Source of the DNA: Pigmentiphaga litoralis
Lineage (GTDB): Bacteria; Pseudomonadota; Gammaproteobacteria; Burkholderiales; Burkholderiaceae_B
DNA: 64,000 nt
Reading direction: 5' to 3'
NCBI RefSeq assembly: GCF_014651835.1
Contig: NZ_BMXQ01000001.1
Coordinates: forward strand, 1,378,801 to 1,442,800
In this document: in pieces, positions 1 to 8,399 of the stretch
How the letters are laid out: each line of letters starts with the position of its first letter
Position numbering within the stretch: position 1 is the first letter of the stretch
Position numbers and translations under genes: made by a program
The notes under the pieces: generated by a model
The model's database searches: none
The model's input: the letters and a program-made list of their open reading frames with translations, nothing else
Told to the model about the DNA's origin: nothing

Positions 1-437
1 CCCAGCTTCTGTTCGGGCAGCGCATACAGCGTCGTGTCGGTCACGATCCGGAAATCGCAGGCCAGCGAAATCTCGAAGCCCACGCCGAAGCAGTAGCCCC
101 GGTTGGCCGCGATCACCGGCTTGCAGCAGCGGAACGGCGCGGCCACATTCCAGGCCAGGGCCGACACTTTTTCTGGCGTGGCCTCCATGAAGCCCTTGAT
201 GTCGCCGCCGCTGGAAAAGTGCTCGCCAATGCTGCGCAGCACGATGACGCGCACCCGTGGGTCCGCATCCAGAGCTTCGAATACCAGGCGCAACTGGTCG
301 CGCTGCGGCATGGTGATGACGTTGAGCGGCGCACGGTCGAGCACGATGTCGGCACGTTCGCGCGCGGCATCCACCTCCACCCGAAAGCCTGAAAGATCGT
401 CCAGCAGCGACTGCGCGGGGTGTGTGAGGTCAGACAC
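1..437 (-). CDS. hmfE: Crotonase-family protein, probable 2-oxoglutaroyl-CoA hydrolase (partial, runs off left edge)
   Basis: The visible 145 codons encode the N-terminal half of an enoyl-CoA hydratase/isomerase fold. Seen are an oxyanion-hole loop with SSGGDIKGF and a second conserved segment, RGYCFGVGFEISLACDF. The start is GTG at 437, 8 bp inside the end of the upstream ligase gene and preceded by AAGGAG, so the two are translationally coupled. As last gene of an hmfABCDE-like operon it would hydrolyse 2-oxoglutaroyl-CoA to 2-oxoglutarate and CoA; that role rests on gene order, since crotonase sequence alone does not fix the substrate. A plain enoyl-CoA hydratase is the alternative. The C-terminus and stop lie outside the window. 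Confidence 0.8.
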   Translation of the reverse strand, partial: MSDLTHPAQSLLDDLSGFRVEVDAARERADIVLDRAPLNVITMPQRDQLRLVFEALDADPRVRVIVLRSIGEHFSSGGDIKGFMEATPEKVSALAWNVAAPFRCCKPVIAANRGYCFGVGFEISLACDFRIVTDTTLYALPEQKL

Positions 438-2034
438 TGTCTTGCTCCTTGGAAAGGGGATGTTCGGGTTCATAGTCGCCGGCGACCAGGCAGCGCCGCA
501 GCACTTTGCCCACGGGCGATTTGGGAATGGCCTGCACGAACACATAGTCGCGAGGCCGTTTGAAATTGACGAGGTCGGACGTGCGGCACCAGGCGTCGAG
601 CACGGCGGAGTCGATCGCCGTGTCGGCGTGACGATGGCGTTTGACGAAGGCCACGACCCGTTGGCCCCACCGCTCGTCTGGCAGCCCCGCGACGGCGACT
701 TCATCAACGCCGGGGTGCAGGGACAACACCGATTCGATGTCCACGGGCGAGATGTTTTCGCCGCCCGAGATGATCATGTCATCGACCCGGCCGGTCACGA
801 ACAGGTCGCCATCGGCATCGACATAGCCTGTGTCGCCCGTGAAGTACCAGCCGCCGCGTAGCGACTTGGCGTCGGCATCGGGACGATTCCAGTAGCCGTC
901 GAAGGCTTCGTCGCCCGCCAGGTCGGCAATGATCTGCCCTTCCTGTCCGGCTGCGATGCGCGGGTGCGGCGCAACGGCGTCCAGGGGCACCACGCCGATC
1001 CGGGTGTTGATCCCGGCGCGCCCGGCGCAGCCCGGCTTGGCCACCGCATCCTGGTTGATGGTGCAGGTATAGACCTCGGACGACCCGTAGTGGTTGACGA
1101 AGAGTTCCGGCTTGAACGCCGCGTCGATGCGCTTAAGCAAGGCGTCGTGCATGGGCGCGCCGGCAAAGCCGATCTTGGTCACCGATGTCACGTCGGTCTG
1201 CGCAAAGGTTGGGTGCGCCAGCATGTCGTGATACAGCGTCGGGACCAGGTACAGATTGGTGATGCGTTCGCTGGCGATCAGGCGCAGCACCGCTGCCGAG
1301 TCGTAACGCGGCACGCACACGAACAGGCCATCGACCATCGCCATCGACAGCAAGGACCGCACACCCATCGTGTGATACAGCGGCATGACGCCCAGGGTGC
1401 GTTCGCCGCGCCGATAGCTGTTCTGCGCCACGTGCGCCAGGGCGGCCGCGCGTTCCTGCCGATGGCGGCGCGGCACGCCCTTGGGCTTGCCGGTCGTGCC
1501 CGACGTGTAGAGCATCAGGGAGATGTCTTCCGGACCGGCCGCCAGGGGCGGATCCTCCCGGTCCAGCGGCGGTGCGATCAGCAGATCGTCGAAGGACAGG
1601 GTGGGCGGATTGGCCTGGGTGCTGGGGTCGGTCTGCACTGCCTCGGCCTGCCCCACCAGAATCCGCGCCATCTGCTGCGCCCGTGGCGAACCGGCTATCG
1701 CATCCGCGCTGACCGCTTCGAACACGATGGCCTTGGCGCCGGAATCCACCGCGCAGTATTCGACTTCATCGGGCTTCGCGCGCCAGTTCAACGGCGTGTC
1801 CACCACGCCCAGGAACTGGCAGGCCCAATGCAGCGTGGCCATTTCCCAGCGGTTCTGCAGCACCACCAGCAGGTGGTCGCCGCGGCCCAGGCCCAATCCG
1901 GCAAGCCCGCCCGCGACATGGCACACCTTGTCGAACCACTCGGCATAGGTCAGCCGGATATCGCCATCGATGATGGCCAGCGCCGTGGGGCTGCGCTCCA
2001 CGCTTTGCAAGAAGGTGCGGCCCAGATCAAGCAT
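430..2034 (-). CDS. hmfD: AMP-forming acyl-CoA ligase, probable 2-furoyl-CoA synthetase
   Basis: A 534-residue cytoplasmic member of the ANL adenylate-forming superfamily. Seen are the P-loop YTSGTTGKPKG at residues 176-186, YGSSE at 316-320, YFTGD ending at Asp401, GRVDDMIISGGE, and an intact C-terminal catalytic lysine in PVGKVLRR, so it should be active. It lies fourth in a tight operon behind three molybdenum-hydroxylase subunits and ahead of a crotonase gene. That is the order of the furoate cluster, where HmfD activates 2-furoate with CoA and ATP. Substrate is inferred from context; another aromatic or heteroaromatic acid is possible. Confidence 0.83.
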   Translation of the reverse strand: MLDLGRTFLQSVERSPTALAIIDGDIRLTYAEWFDKVCHVAGGLAGLGLGRGDHLLVVLQNRWEMATLHWACQFLGVVDTPLNWRAKPDEVEYCAVDSGAKAIVFEAVSADAIAGSPRAQQMARILVGQAEAVQTDPSTQANPPTLSFDDLLIAPPLDREDPPLAAGPEDISLMLYTSGTTGKPKGVPRRHRQERAAALAHVAQNSYRRGERTLGVMPLYHTMGVRSLLSMAMVDGLFVCVPRYDSAAVLRLIASERITNLYLVPTLYHDMLAHPTFAQTDVTSVTKIGFAGAPMHDALLKRIDAAFKPELFVNHYGSSEVYTCTINQDAVAKPGCAGRAGINTRIGVVPLDAVAPHPRIAAGQEGQIIADLAGDEAFDGYWNRPDADAKSLRGGWYFTGDTGYVDADGDLFVTGRVDDMIISGGENISPVDIESVLSLHPGVDEVAVAGLPDERWGQRVVAFVKRHRHADTAIDSAVLDAWCRTSDLVNFKRPRDYVFVQAIPKSPVGKVLRRCLVAGDYEPEHPLSKEQDSV

Positions 2035-2581
2035 GATTGTCCTCGTGTTCGGCAGGCGCCTGCGCTTGCCGGGATGACGCCACGTCCAGCACGGCCATCA
2101 CGATGTTGGTGTAGCCGGTGCATCGGCACAGATGGCCCGACAGCATCTCGCGCACGTCGGTCTCGCTCGGGTCCGGGCGGCGTTGCAGGAAGTCGCTGCA
2201 CGACATGAGGATTCCCGCCGTGCAGAATCCGCATTGCAAGGCGTGATGCCGCTTGAAGGCCTGCTGCAGGTCGTCCAGAACCACGGCCGTGGCCGAAGAC
2301 GGCGCGCCGGCCGCAGCCTGGGCCAGCCCTTCGACGGTATCGATGCGACTTCCCTCGGCCTGCGCCGCCAGCATCATGCAGGCGCGCACCGCCGAGCCAT
2401 CGACCCGCACCGTGCAGGCGCCACACACGCCGTGCTCGCACCCCACGTGCGTGCCGGTCGCGCCCAGTTCGTGCCGCAGGAAATCCGCCAGCGACGTGCG
2501 GTTGTCGCATCCGCCGCTGCGGGCCTGGCCGTTCAGCTGGATCGAAATCGTCGTGCGGCTGCGTTGTTCAAGTGCTTTCAT
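2027..2581 (-). CDS. hmfC: Molybdenum hydroxylase [2Fe-2S] subunit, probable 2-furoyl-CoA dehydrogenase small subunit
   Basis: A 184-residue iron-sulfur subunit of the xanthine dehydrogenase/CO dehydrogenase family. The plant-type cluster is bound by Cys48, Cys53, Cys56 and Cys68. The second cluster uses Cys117 and Cys120 (QCGFC) with Cys152 and Cys154 (CRCTGY). Together they pass electrons from the Mo centre to the FAD subunit. The ATG at 2581 overlaps the stop of the FAD-subunit gene by 4 bp (ATGA) and puts the ferredoxin domain at the normal distance from the N-terminus; the frame stays open upstream but without supporting homology. The 3' end overlaps the ligase start by 8 bp. Confidence 0.9.
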   Translation of the reverse strand: MKALEQRSRTTISIQLNGQARSGGCDNRTSLADFLRHELGATGTHVGCEHGVCGACTVRVDGSAVRACMMLAAQAEGSRIDTVEGLAQAAAGAPSSATAVVLDDLQQAFKRHHALQCGFCTAGILMSCSDFLQRRPDPSETDVREMLSGHLCRCTGYTNIVMAVLDVASSRQAQAPAEHEDNHA

Positions 2582-3396
2582 GCGCTTGCCTCCTGAATCA
2601 CTCGGCGCCCCAGGCGGCGCACCAGATGCCGCCGATACTGCGCACTGGCATGCTGGTCGTCCTGGGCCTCCAGGCTCCATGCAAAATCGTTGAGGGCGTC
2701 ATCCAGTGCGGAACCTGACAGGCGCTCAATATTGAGCAGCCGCGGGCGATCCGACACCCCTCCCACTGCCAGCCGTATGCCGTCGGCATCCACGCAGGCA
2801 GCCAGCGCCGCGATCGCAAAATCGCCATGACGCTGCGCCATCTCGGCAAAGGCATAGCGCGTCCCTTCGCGATGCACGGGGTAGCTCACGTCTTCCACCA
2901 GTTCGTCCGGCCGGCGGGCCGTCATCAACATGCCTTGCGCAAACGCATCGGCCGACAGTTCGCGGCGGCCCTGGCGCGACCGCAGGCCGACACGCCCACC
3001 CAGCGCCAGCAGCACCACGGGCAGTTCCGCGCTGGGATCGGCATGCGCAATCGAGCCGCACACGGTGCCGCGATTGCGGATCTGGAAATGCGAGATGTAC
3101 GGGAACGCAAGCTTGAGCAGCGGCACTTCGGCGCCCAGCGTCGGGCGCCATTCCACGCTGCCTTGCGTGGCCGATGCGCCAATCACGAGTGCGTCGTTGG
3201 CGACCCGCGCATAGGCCAGGGGCGCGATGCGGGAAATGTCGATCACCACCTTGGGTTGCGCCAGCCGCATGTTGAGCGCCGCCATCAAGGACTGCCCGCC
3301 CGCCAGGATGCGTGCATCGTCCCCATGCCGGGCAAGCAGTTCCAGCACCTCGTCGACCGTGTCGCAGCGGTAGTAGTCGTAAAGACCGGGCTTCAT
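2578..3396 (-). CDS. hmfB: Molybdenum hydroxylase FAD-binding subunit, probable 2-furoyl-CoA dehydrogenase medium subunit
   Basis: A 272-residue subunit with the CoxM/XDH-type FAD-binding fold. The first FAD motif, AGGQSL, is at residues 32-37 and the second, IRNRGTVCGSIAHAD, at 106-120. A CO-dehydrogenase flavoprotein C-terminal domain follows. It takes electrons from the [2Fe-2S] clusters. The start overlaps the stop of the large-subunit gene (ATGA at 3393-3396) and the end overlaps the small-subunit start, so all three subunits are translated as one unit. Family assignment is firm; the furoyl-CoA substrate comes from the operon. Confidence 0.9.
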   Translation of the reverse strand: MKPGLYDYYRCDTVDEVLELLARHGDDARILAGGQSLMAALNMRLAQPKVVIDISRIAPLAYARVANDALVIGASATQGSVEWRPTLGAEVPLLKLAFPYISHFQIRNRGTVCGSIAHADPSAELPVVLLALGGRVGLRSRQGRRELSADAFAQGMLMTARRPDELVEDVSYPVHREGTRYAFAEMAQRHGDFAIAALAACVDADGIRLAVGGVSDRPRLLNIERLSGSALDDALNDFAWSLEAQDDQHASAQYRRHLVRRLGRRVIQEASA

Positions 3397-6300
3397 GACG
3401 CGTCTCCTGAGTCACCCGACGGGGGGTTCGCTGGCGATGTCTCGTTACCGCTCCGCTTGCCACCGAACATTCGGGCCACCATGCGGCGCCACAGCGACGG
3501 GCGGCCGGCCGTCGATACCGACGTCGATGACGATGCAGCGGCCGATGGCAATGCACCTGCGCCCGCCTGTTTGCCCAATTGTTCGAACAACTGCTTCAGC
3601 ACGATCTTGGCCGCGCCTTCCAGCATGCGGCCGCCGACCGCGGCCACCTTGCCGCTTACATCGGCACGGTAGTCATAGCTCAGCCGTGTGCCTGTGCCCG
3701 ACGGCGTCAGCACCACGCTGCCGCTGCCGCTGGCCGTGCCCAGCGACGAGGTTCCTGCCCCGGCCAGCCGCAGCCGATGCGGCGGATCGATCTCCGACAG
3801 GCCGATCTCTGCCGCATAACGGGCCTTGACCATGCCAACGCCGAGCGTCACGTCGGCGCGATACTGGTTCTCACCGGTGCGCTCCAGCGCATGGCAGCCC
3901 GGAATGACCTTGGCCAACGCCACCGGGTCCAGCAGGACCGCAAAGATCGCTTCAGGGGTGGCAGCCAGGTCGACGCTGCCTTGCGCGCTGAGCCCCTTGC
4001 CTGCCTTGCCCGAGCCCTTCGCGGCCGGATTCGTGGCCGGATTGCCGGCAGTCTCGCTGACGGTGTCCGGCACGTTGCCGGACGCTGTCGTCGACGCAAC
4101 ACCCCTGCCACTGGGCGCCTTGTCTTCCATCCCCATCAACGTCATGACCCGCGACGGCGTCAGCGGCAGCACCACATTGGCCACGCCCAGCGCGTCCGCC
4201 ACCGCATTCGCGATGCAGACCGGCGTGCTCATGTTGTTGCCCTCCCCCAATCCCTTCGCACCCAGGGGCGTGAACGGCGATGGCGTCGACATGTGCACGA
4301 TGACCGGCTCGGGCACCTCGCACGCCGTCGGGACCAGATAGTCCGCAAAGGTGCCGGACTGGAAACTGCCGTCGCCACCATAGGCAAACTCTTCCATCAG
4401 CGCCGCGCCCAGGCCTTGGGCAAAGGCGCCGCGGATCTGCCCGTCGGCCAGGTCCGGATTCAACAGGGTGCCCGCGTCATGGCAGGTGACGTAGCGATCG
4501 ATCCGCACGCGGCCGGTGTCGGGGTCCACTTCCACCGCGCAGATGTCAAAGGCAAAGCCATAGGCTGCGGACGTATTGACCCGGTCATCTTCCGTCGGCG
4601 CTTCAAGCTGCTCAGGCGTCCAGAACACCGTTTCCCGCAGCCCGACTTCCACGCCCTGCGGCAGCAAGGCCGGCGCCCAATGCGGACCGGCGGCGAGCCG
4701 CGCGAAAGGCAATGTACGCTCGGGCGTGGCGCCTGCAAATACCTGCCCGCCGGCGAAACACACCGCCGCCGGCTCACAGGCCAGCAACGGCGCGGCAATG
4801 GCGGCCAGCTTGTCGCGCAGCTTGACGGCAGCCAGATGCAGCGTGCCCGCGACCGCACCGGCAAAACGGCTGGAATAGTTGCCCGCCGCAACGGACCACG
4901 CATCTTTCTGGCTATCGAATTCGGCATTGACCGTGATGTCTGCCGGACGCAGGCCGAACACGTCGGCCACGACTTGCGCGGCCGCCGTACGATGCCCCTG
5001 CCCTTGCGGCGTCGAATCGATCAACGCCGTCACGCCACCCAGCAAGTCGATCGACACCGTGGCCGACGCGATCGCGCCGTTCTTGGGGCCGGCCTTGGCG
5101 CGCTGCTCGGGCGTCAGCGCCGTCGAGATATAGCCCATGTTCGAAATCGACGGCTCGACGATCGCCGCATAGCCGATGCCATACAACCGCCCTTCCCGCC
5201 GCGCGGCCTCGCGCCGCTGCAGCAAGTCGGCCAGCCCGCCCTGGTCCGCGGCCAACGACAGGCCCAGCGGATAGTTCCCCGAATCCAGCAACGCGCCGGC
5301 CGCGGCGCGATACGGAAAGGCATCGGGCTGGATGAAGTTGCGGCGATACACGTCCAGCGGGTTCAGCCCCAGCTCGACCGCAATCCGCTGCATCAGCCGT
5401 TCAAGCGCGAAATACACCTGCGGTCCGCCAAACCCGCGTACCAGTCCCGCCGGTGTCTTGTTGGTCAGCACGACGCGATTGCGCACCCGCAGATTCGGGA
5501 TCGTGTACGCCCCGGTCAGGCAGCCGTGCATGCGATAGAAGGTGGCGGGCTCCGGCGCCCGCAGGTAGCCGCCCACGTCGTCGAACTGATCGAAGTCCAG
5601 CGCCAATATGCGGCCATCGTCTTCCACGGCCGCCTGGATGGTCGACACGCGGCCGGTGGCCGAGGTCGCGGCCACCAGGTGCTCCAACCGGTCTTCCACC
5701 CATTTGACCGGCGCCCCGGCCTTGCGCGACGCCAGGCACATCATGACGATGTAGGGAAACACACCCTGCTTGACGCCAAAGCTGCCGCCGGAATCGGGCG
5801 GCGTGCGCAGCCGCAGTCGTGCAGCCGGCAGCTGCAGCGCCAGCGCCATCACGGTATGCAAGGAAAACGGACCCTGGAAGTTGGAGGTGGCCTCGTACCC
5901 TTCATCGCCCGGCATGAACTCGGCCAGCACCACATAACACTCGATGGGCGTGCACGAATTGCGGGGGTACTGAACGGTCAGGCCAACGCGGTGCGGAGCC
6001 GACGCAAACGCGCCATCAGGATCGCCGTATGAAAAGTGGCGGTCGCTGGGCACGTTGCTGCCCACGGCCGGATGCAGCAAGGCGGCATCCGCAGCAATGG
6101 CGTCTTCCACATCCACCACCGCCGGCAAGGCCTCGTACTGAACGACGATGGCATCCAGCGCGTCTTCGGCCAGGGCACGGGTTTCGGCCATGACCACGGC
6201 CACCGGTTCGCCGACATAGCGCACGGTGTCCACCGCCAGGCAGTAATGTTCCATCGGGCTCTTGACGCCGACCACGAAGGGCCGGGTCCAGGCCTTGACG

Positions 6301-6575
6301 TCTGCGCCAGTCAACACGGCGCGCACCCCTGGCCAGGCCAGCGCGGGCGCGGCATCCACCGACAGCACCCGGGCGTGGGCATGCGGCGAGCGCAGCACGG
6401 CCGCGTGCAAGGTGCCGGGCCGGGCGCCCAGGTCGTCGGCGAAGCGGCCGCGGCCTGTCAGCAGCGCGTCGTCTTCGACGCGTGGCATCCGTTGACCGAC
6501 GTGGGCAAGCTTGCCCGCGTCCTGTTCTGCTTTCACGTCTCTGTGTCCCGCCGACGATCGCATCAGCTGCGCCAT
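3393..6575 (-). CDS. hmfA: Molybdopterin-binding large subunit fused to a CoxG/SRPBCC domain, probable 2-furoyl-CoA dehydrogenase large subunit
   Basis: 1060 residues, about 280 longer than a usual xanthine/CO dehydrogenase large subunit. Residues 1 to about 810 hold the Mo-cofactor domains, with GGSFGVKQG, RGFGGPQ and the base-bearing GAKGLGEG motif near 772-779. A linker rich in Ala, Gly, Ser and Thr (about 815-860) leads to an SRPBCC domain of the CoxG type (about 862-1005), then a basic tail with WRRMVARMFGG. CoxG is known in CO dehydrogenase as a factor for membrane attachment and enzyme maturation; a cis-acting version is my inference. The selenocysteine-loop-like AYxCSFR signature of true CO dehydrogenase is absent. 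The expected reaction is hydroxylation of 2-furoyl-CoA at C5. The fusion is in frame with no frameshift. Confidence 0.85.
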   Translation of the reverse strand: MAQLMRSSAGHRDVKAEQDAGKLAHVGQRMPRVEDDALLTGRGRFADDLGARPGTLHAAVLRSPHAHARVLSVDAAPALAWPGVRAVLTGADVKAWTRPFVVGVKSPMEHYCLAVDTVRYVGEPVAVVMAETRALAEDALDAIVVQYEALPAVVDVEDAIAADAALLHPAVGSNVPSDRHFSYGDPDGAFASAPHRVGLTVQYPRNSCTPIECYVVLAEFMPGDEGYEATSNFQGPFSLHTVMALALQLPAARLRLRTPPDSGGSFGVKQGVFPYIVMMCLASRKAGAPVKWVEDRLEHLVAATSATGRVSTIQAAVEDDGRILALDFDQFDDVGGYLRAPEPATFYRMHGCLTGAYTIPNLRVRNRVVLTNKTPAGLVRGFGGPQVYFALERLMQRIAVELGLNPLDVYRRNFIQPDAFPYRAAAGALLDSGNYPLGLSLAADQGGLADLLQRREAARREGRLYGIGYAAIVEPSISNMGYISTALTPEQRAKAGPKNGAIASATVSIDLLGGVTALIDSTPQGQGHRTAAAQVVADVFGLRPADITVNAEFDSQKDAWSVAAGNYSSRFAGAVAGTLHLAAVKLRDKLAAIAAPLLACEPAAVCFAGGQVFAGATPERTLPFARLAAGPHWAPALLPQGVEVGLRETVFWTPEQLEAPTEDDRVNTSAAYGFAFDICAVEVDPDTGRVRIDRYVTCHDAGTLLNPDLADGQIRGAFAQGLGAALMEEFAYGGDGSFQSGTFADYLVPTACEVPEPVIVHMSTPSPFTPLGAKGLGEGNNMSTPVCIANAVADALGVANVVLPLTPSRVMTLMGMEDKAPSGRGVASTTASGNVPDTVSETAGNPATNPAAKGSGKAGKGLSAQGSVDLAATPEAIFAVLLDPVALAKVIPGCHALERTGENQYRADVTLGVGMVKARYAAEIGLSEIDPPHRLRLAGAGTSSLGTASGSGSVVLTPSGTGTRLSYDYRADVSGKVAAVGGRMLEGAAKIVLKQLFEQLGKQAGAGALPSAAASSSTSVSTAGRPSLWRRMVARMFGGKRSGNETSPANPPSGDSGDAS

Positions 6576-6645
6576 CGGTCTTCATGTCGATGGACGCAGT
6601 CTAGGCAGCGGCGGGGCGAAAGGCCTTACCGAGGAATCCGGTCAC

Positions 6646-7509
6646 TTACCCTTGAGTCTGTTTTTCGTAGTGCTGCACCACGCGCCGGAAGTCCGTCGGG
6701 GCGCTGCCGATGTGCTGCCGGAAGAACCGTGTGAAGTGGCTGGGCGCGGAAAAGCCCAGCCGCAAGGAGATATCGGCCAGGGGCTGGCGCGTGTGCGTCA
6801 GGTCGGTGATCGCGGCTTCCATCCGCAGCACATTGCTGTAGACGTTGGGCGTCAGGCGCGTACAGCGCCGGAACAGCGTGAAGAAGTGCGCCCGGGACAG
6901 CCCGCTGTGCAGCGCGACCCGGTCCATGTCGAATTCCGCGCCGAGGTTCTGGCGCATGTACCCAATGGCCTTGCGGATGCGCGGATCGCCGCCGATCGCG
7001 GATTGCGCATGGACCAGATGGCGCATGTTGCGCCATTCCGAAAACGGATCGATCACGGCGATCATCAGATCGAACAACACGGTTTCGAGCCGCTCGGCCG
7101 GAATGTCGTCGGCGTACAGCATTTCCATGGCCAGGTCGTCCGCCAGCTTGCGGATCCGCGCCGAGATCTCGACACAGGGGTTCGGAAAGAACTGCGGATG
7201 CGCCGCGACCGACAGGTGCCGCTGGATCTCGCCCAGCCAGGCCGGCTCGACATACAGTGCAAGGATGACGGTGGGCGGCGCCAGCGCGCCGGGATGCTCG
7301 TAGGAATGTGATTCCCAGGCGTTGACGAGCACGGCGGTGTCGTCCGTCAGCGGCGTGATCCGGTCGCGCACACGAAAGGCCGTATCGGCGCCGCTTGCCT
7401 TGATCAGCACATGGCAGTGGTGGTGCGCATGCGTGACGAGCGGCTTGTCCATGTCGAGCAATGCGACACGGCCGAACCTGCCCTGGAATATCCTGATAGC
7501 CGTCGACAC
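6646..7509 (-). CDS. AraC-family transcriptional regulator, likely regulator of the adjacent hmf operon
   Basis: A 287-residue regulator with an N-terminal cupin-like sensing region (THAHHHCHVLI near residue 26) and a C-terminal double helix-turn-helix AraC domain (about 185-285; MDRVALHSGLSRAHFFTLFR, then ISLRLGFSAPSHFTRFFRQ). The start is GTG at 7509 with an excellent AAGGAG seven bases upstream. It is encoded 70 bp before hmfA on the same strand, so it may be co-transcribed with the operon or control it. An effector such as furoate or furoyl-CoA is only an inference. Confidence 0.9.
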   Translation of the reverse strand: MSTAIRIFQGRFGRVALLDMDKPLVTHAHHHCHVLIKASGADTAFRVRDRITPLTDDTAVLVNAWESHSYEHPGALAPPTVILALYVEPAWLGEIQRHLSVAAHPQFFPNPCVEISARIRKLADDLAMEMLYADDIPAERLETVLFDLMIAVIDPFSEWRNMRHLVHAQSAIGGDPRIRKAIGYMRQNLGAEFDMDRVALHSGLSRAHFFTLFRRCTRLTPNVYSNVLRMEAAITDLTHTRQPLADISLRLGFSAPSHFTRFFRQHIGSAPTDFRRVVQHYEKQTQG

Positions 7510-7608
7510 ACCCGTCTCCTTATCGACCTCGATGACCCGGGCATGTCGATCATTATTGTTGTGCCCGAAGCTATCTTACACGCCGATGTCAGGACGCCGA
7601 CACCGCCC

Positions 7609-8319
7609 TCATGGCTGGCTGAAGCGATGCAGGTTGGCGCTCAGGTAGGCGTCGCGCGATGGCAGCAGGTGCTCGCGGCACAGCGTGACCAGGGCATCGC
7701 GGTCGCCCGCCTGCAGGGCTGCGATCATCTGCCAGTGTTCGCGGCAGGCTTTTTGCCGGTAGTCGGGCGACACCAGCGAACTGAAACGGATCGGGTGCGT
7801 CTGCCGCGCGTATTCGGCAATCGCGCGTTGCAGCACGACGTTGCCCGTCAGACCGAACAGGGCCTGGTGAAACCGCACGTTGGCGCGGAACACGCGCCGC
7901 GGATCGTTGGCCTGGACGGCGGCGTCGTGCTGCTGCTGGATCTCGACCAGTTCATCCAGCGCCTCCGGATCGGGCGACTGCGGAATCAGGCTGGCCGCCT
8001 GCGTTTCCAACAAGGCCCGCAGCTGGTACAGCTCGGACACTTCCTTGGGCGTGAACGATCGCACCAGGGAACCGATGTTGCGCCGCCGTTCCGTCAGGCC
8101 CAGGCGGTCCAGCATCGCCAGCACTTCGCGCACCACATGGCGCTTGATGCCGAACCGATGCATCAGGTCGTCTTCGATCAATCGTTCGCGCGGGTTGAGC
8201 ACGCCCAGCACGATGTCCTCTTCCAATGCGGCAACGACCCGCGCAACCGGGTCGGTCGCCGAGTCGTCAAGGGTGGCCGCATCAGGCGCGTGAAGCAGGG
8301 CTGTGTCCATGGCTGTCAT
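7609..8319 (-). CDS. GntR-family regulator with FCD ligand-binding domain
   Basis: 236 residues: a winged helix-turn-helix at about 22-90 (RLIEDDLMHRFGIKRHVVREVLAMLDRLGLTERR) and an all-helical FCD effector domain at about 95-222 with metal-binding-type histidines (FHQALF, EHWQMIAAL, EHL). It lies 80 bp downstream of the dehydratase gene on the same strand. FCD regulators commonly answer to organic or sugar acids, so it probably controls the dehydratase and the divergent Bug receptor. ATG 8319 is chosen; ATG 8310 is an alternative. Confidence 0.9.
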   Translation of the reverse strand: MTAMDTALLHAPDAATLDDSATDPVARVVAALEEDIVLGVLNPRERLIEDDLMHRFGIKRHVVREVLAMLDRLGLTERRRNIGSLVRSFTPKEVSELYQLRALLETQAASLIPQSPDPEALDELVEIQQQHDAAVQANDPRRVFRANVRFHQALFGLTGNVVLQRAIAEYARQTHPIRFSSLVSPDYRQKACREHWQMIAALQAGDRDALVTLCREHLLPSRDAYLSANLHRFSQP

Positions 8320-8399
8320 ATTGCGGGCGTGGGGCGAGCCAGACCTGCGTCATGCCTTGGATGGCACATCAACAGGGCTGGCCCGGACCCGCCGCCGGT

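Noticed and set aside
3579-6032. Very long open frame (817 codons) opposite the large Mo subunit gene
   Set aside because: Antisense frame made by high GC and codon bias of hmfA; the translation is rich in Arg, His, Gly and Gln without domains.
2578-6575. Annotation as true aerobic CO dehydrogenase (coxMSL)
   Set aside because: The active-site AYxCSFR loop of form I CO dehydrogenase is missing, and ligase and crotonase genes indicate a CoA-thioester pathway.
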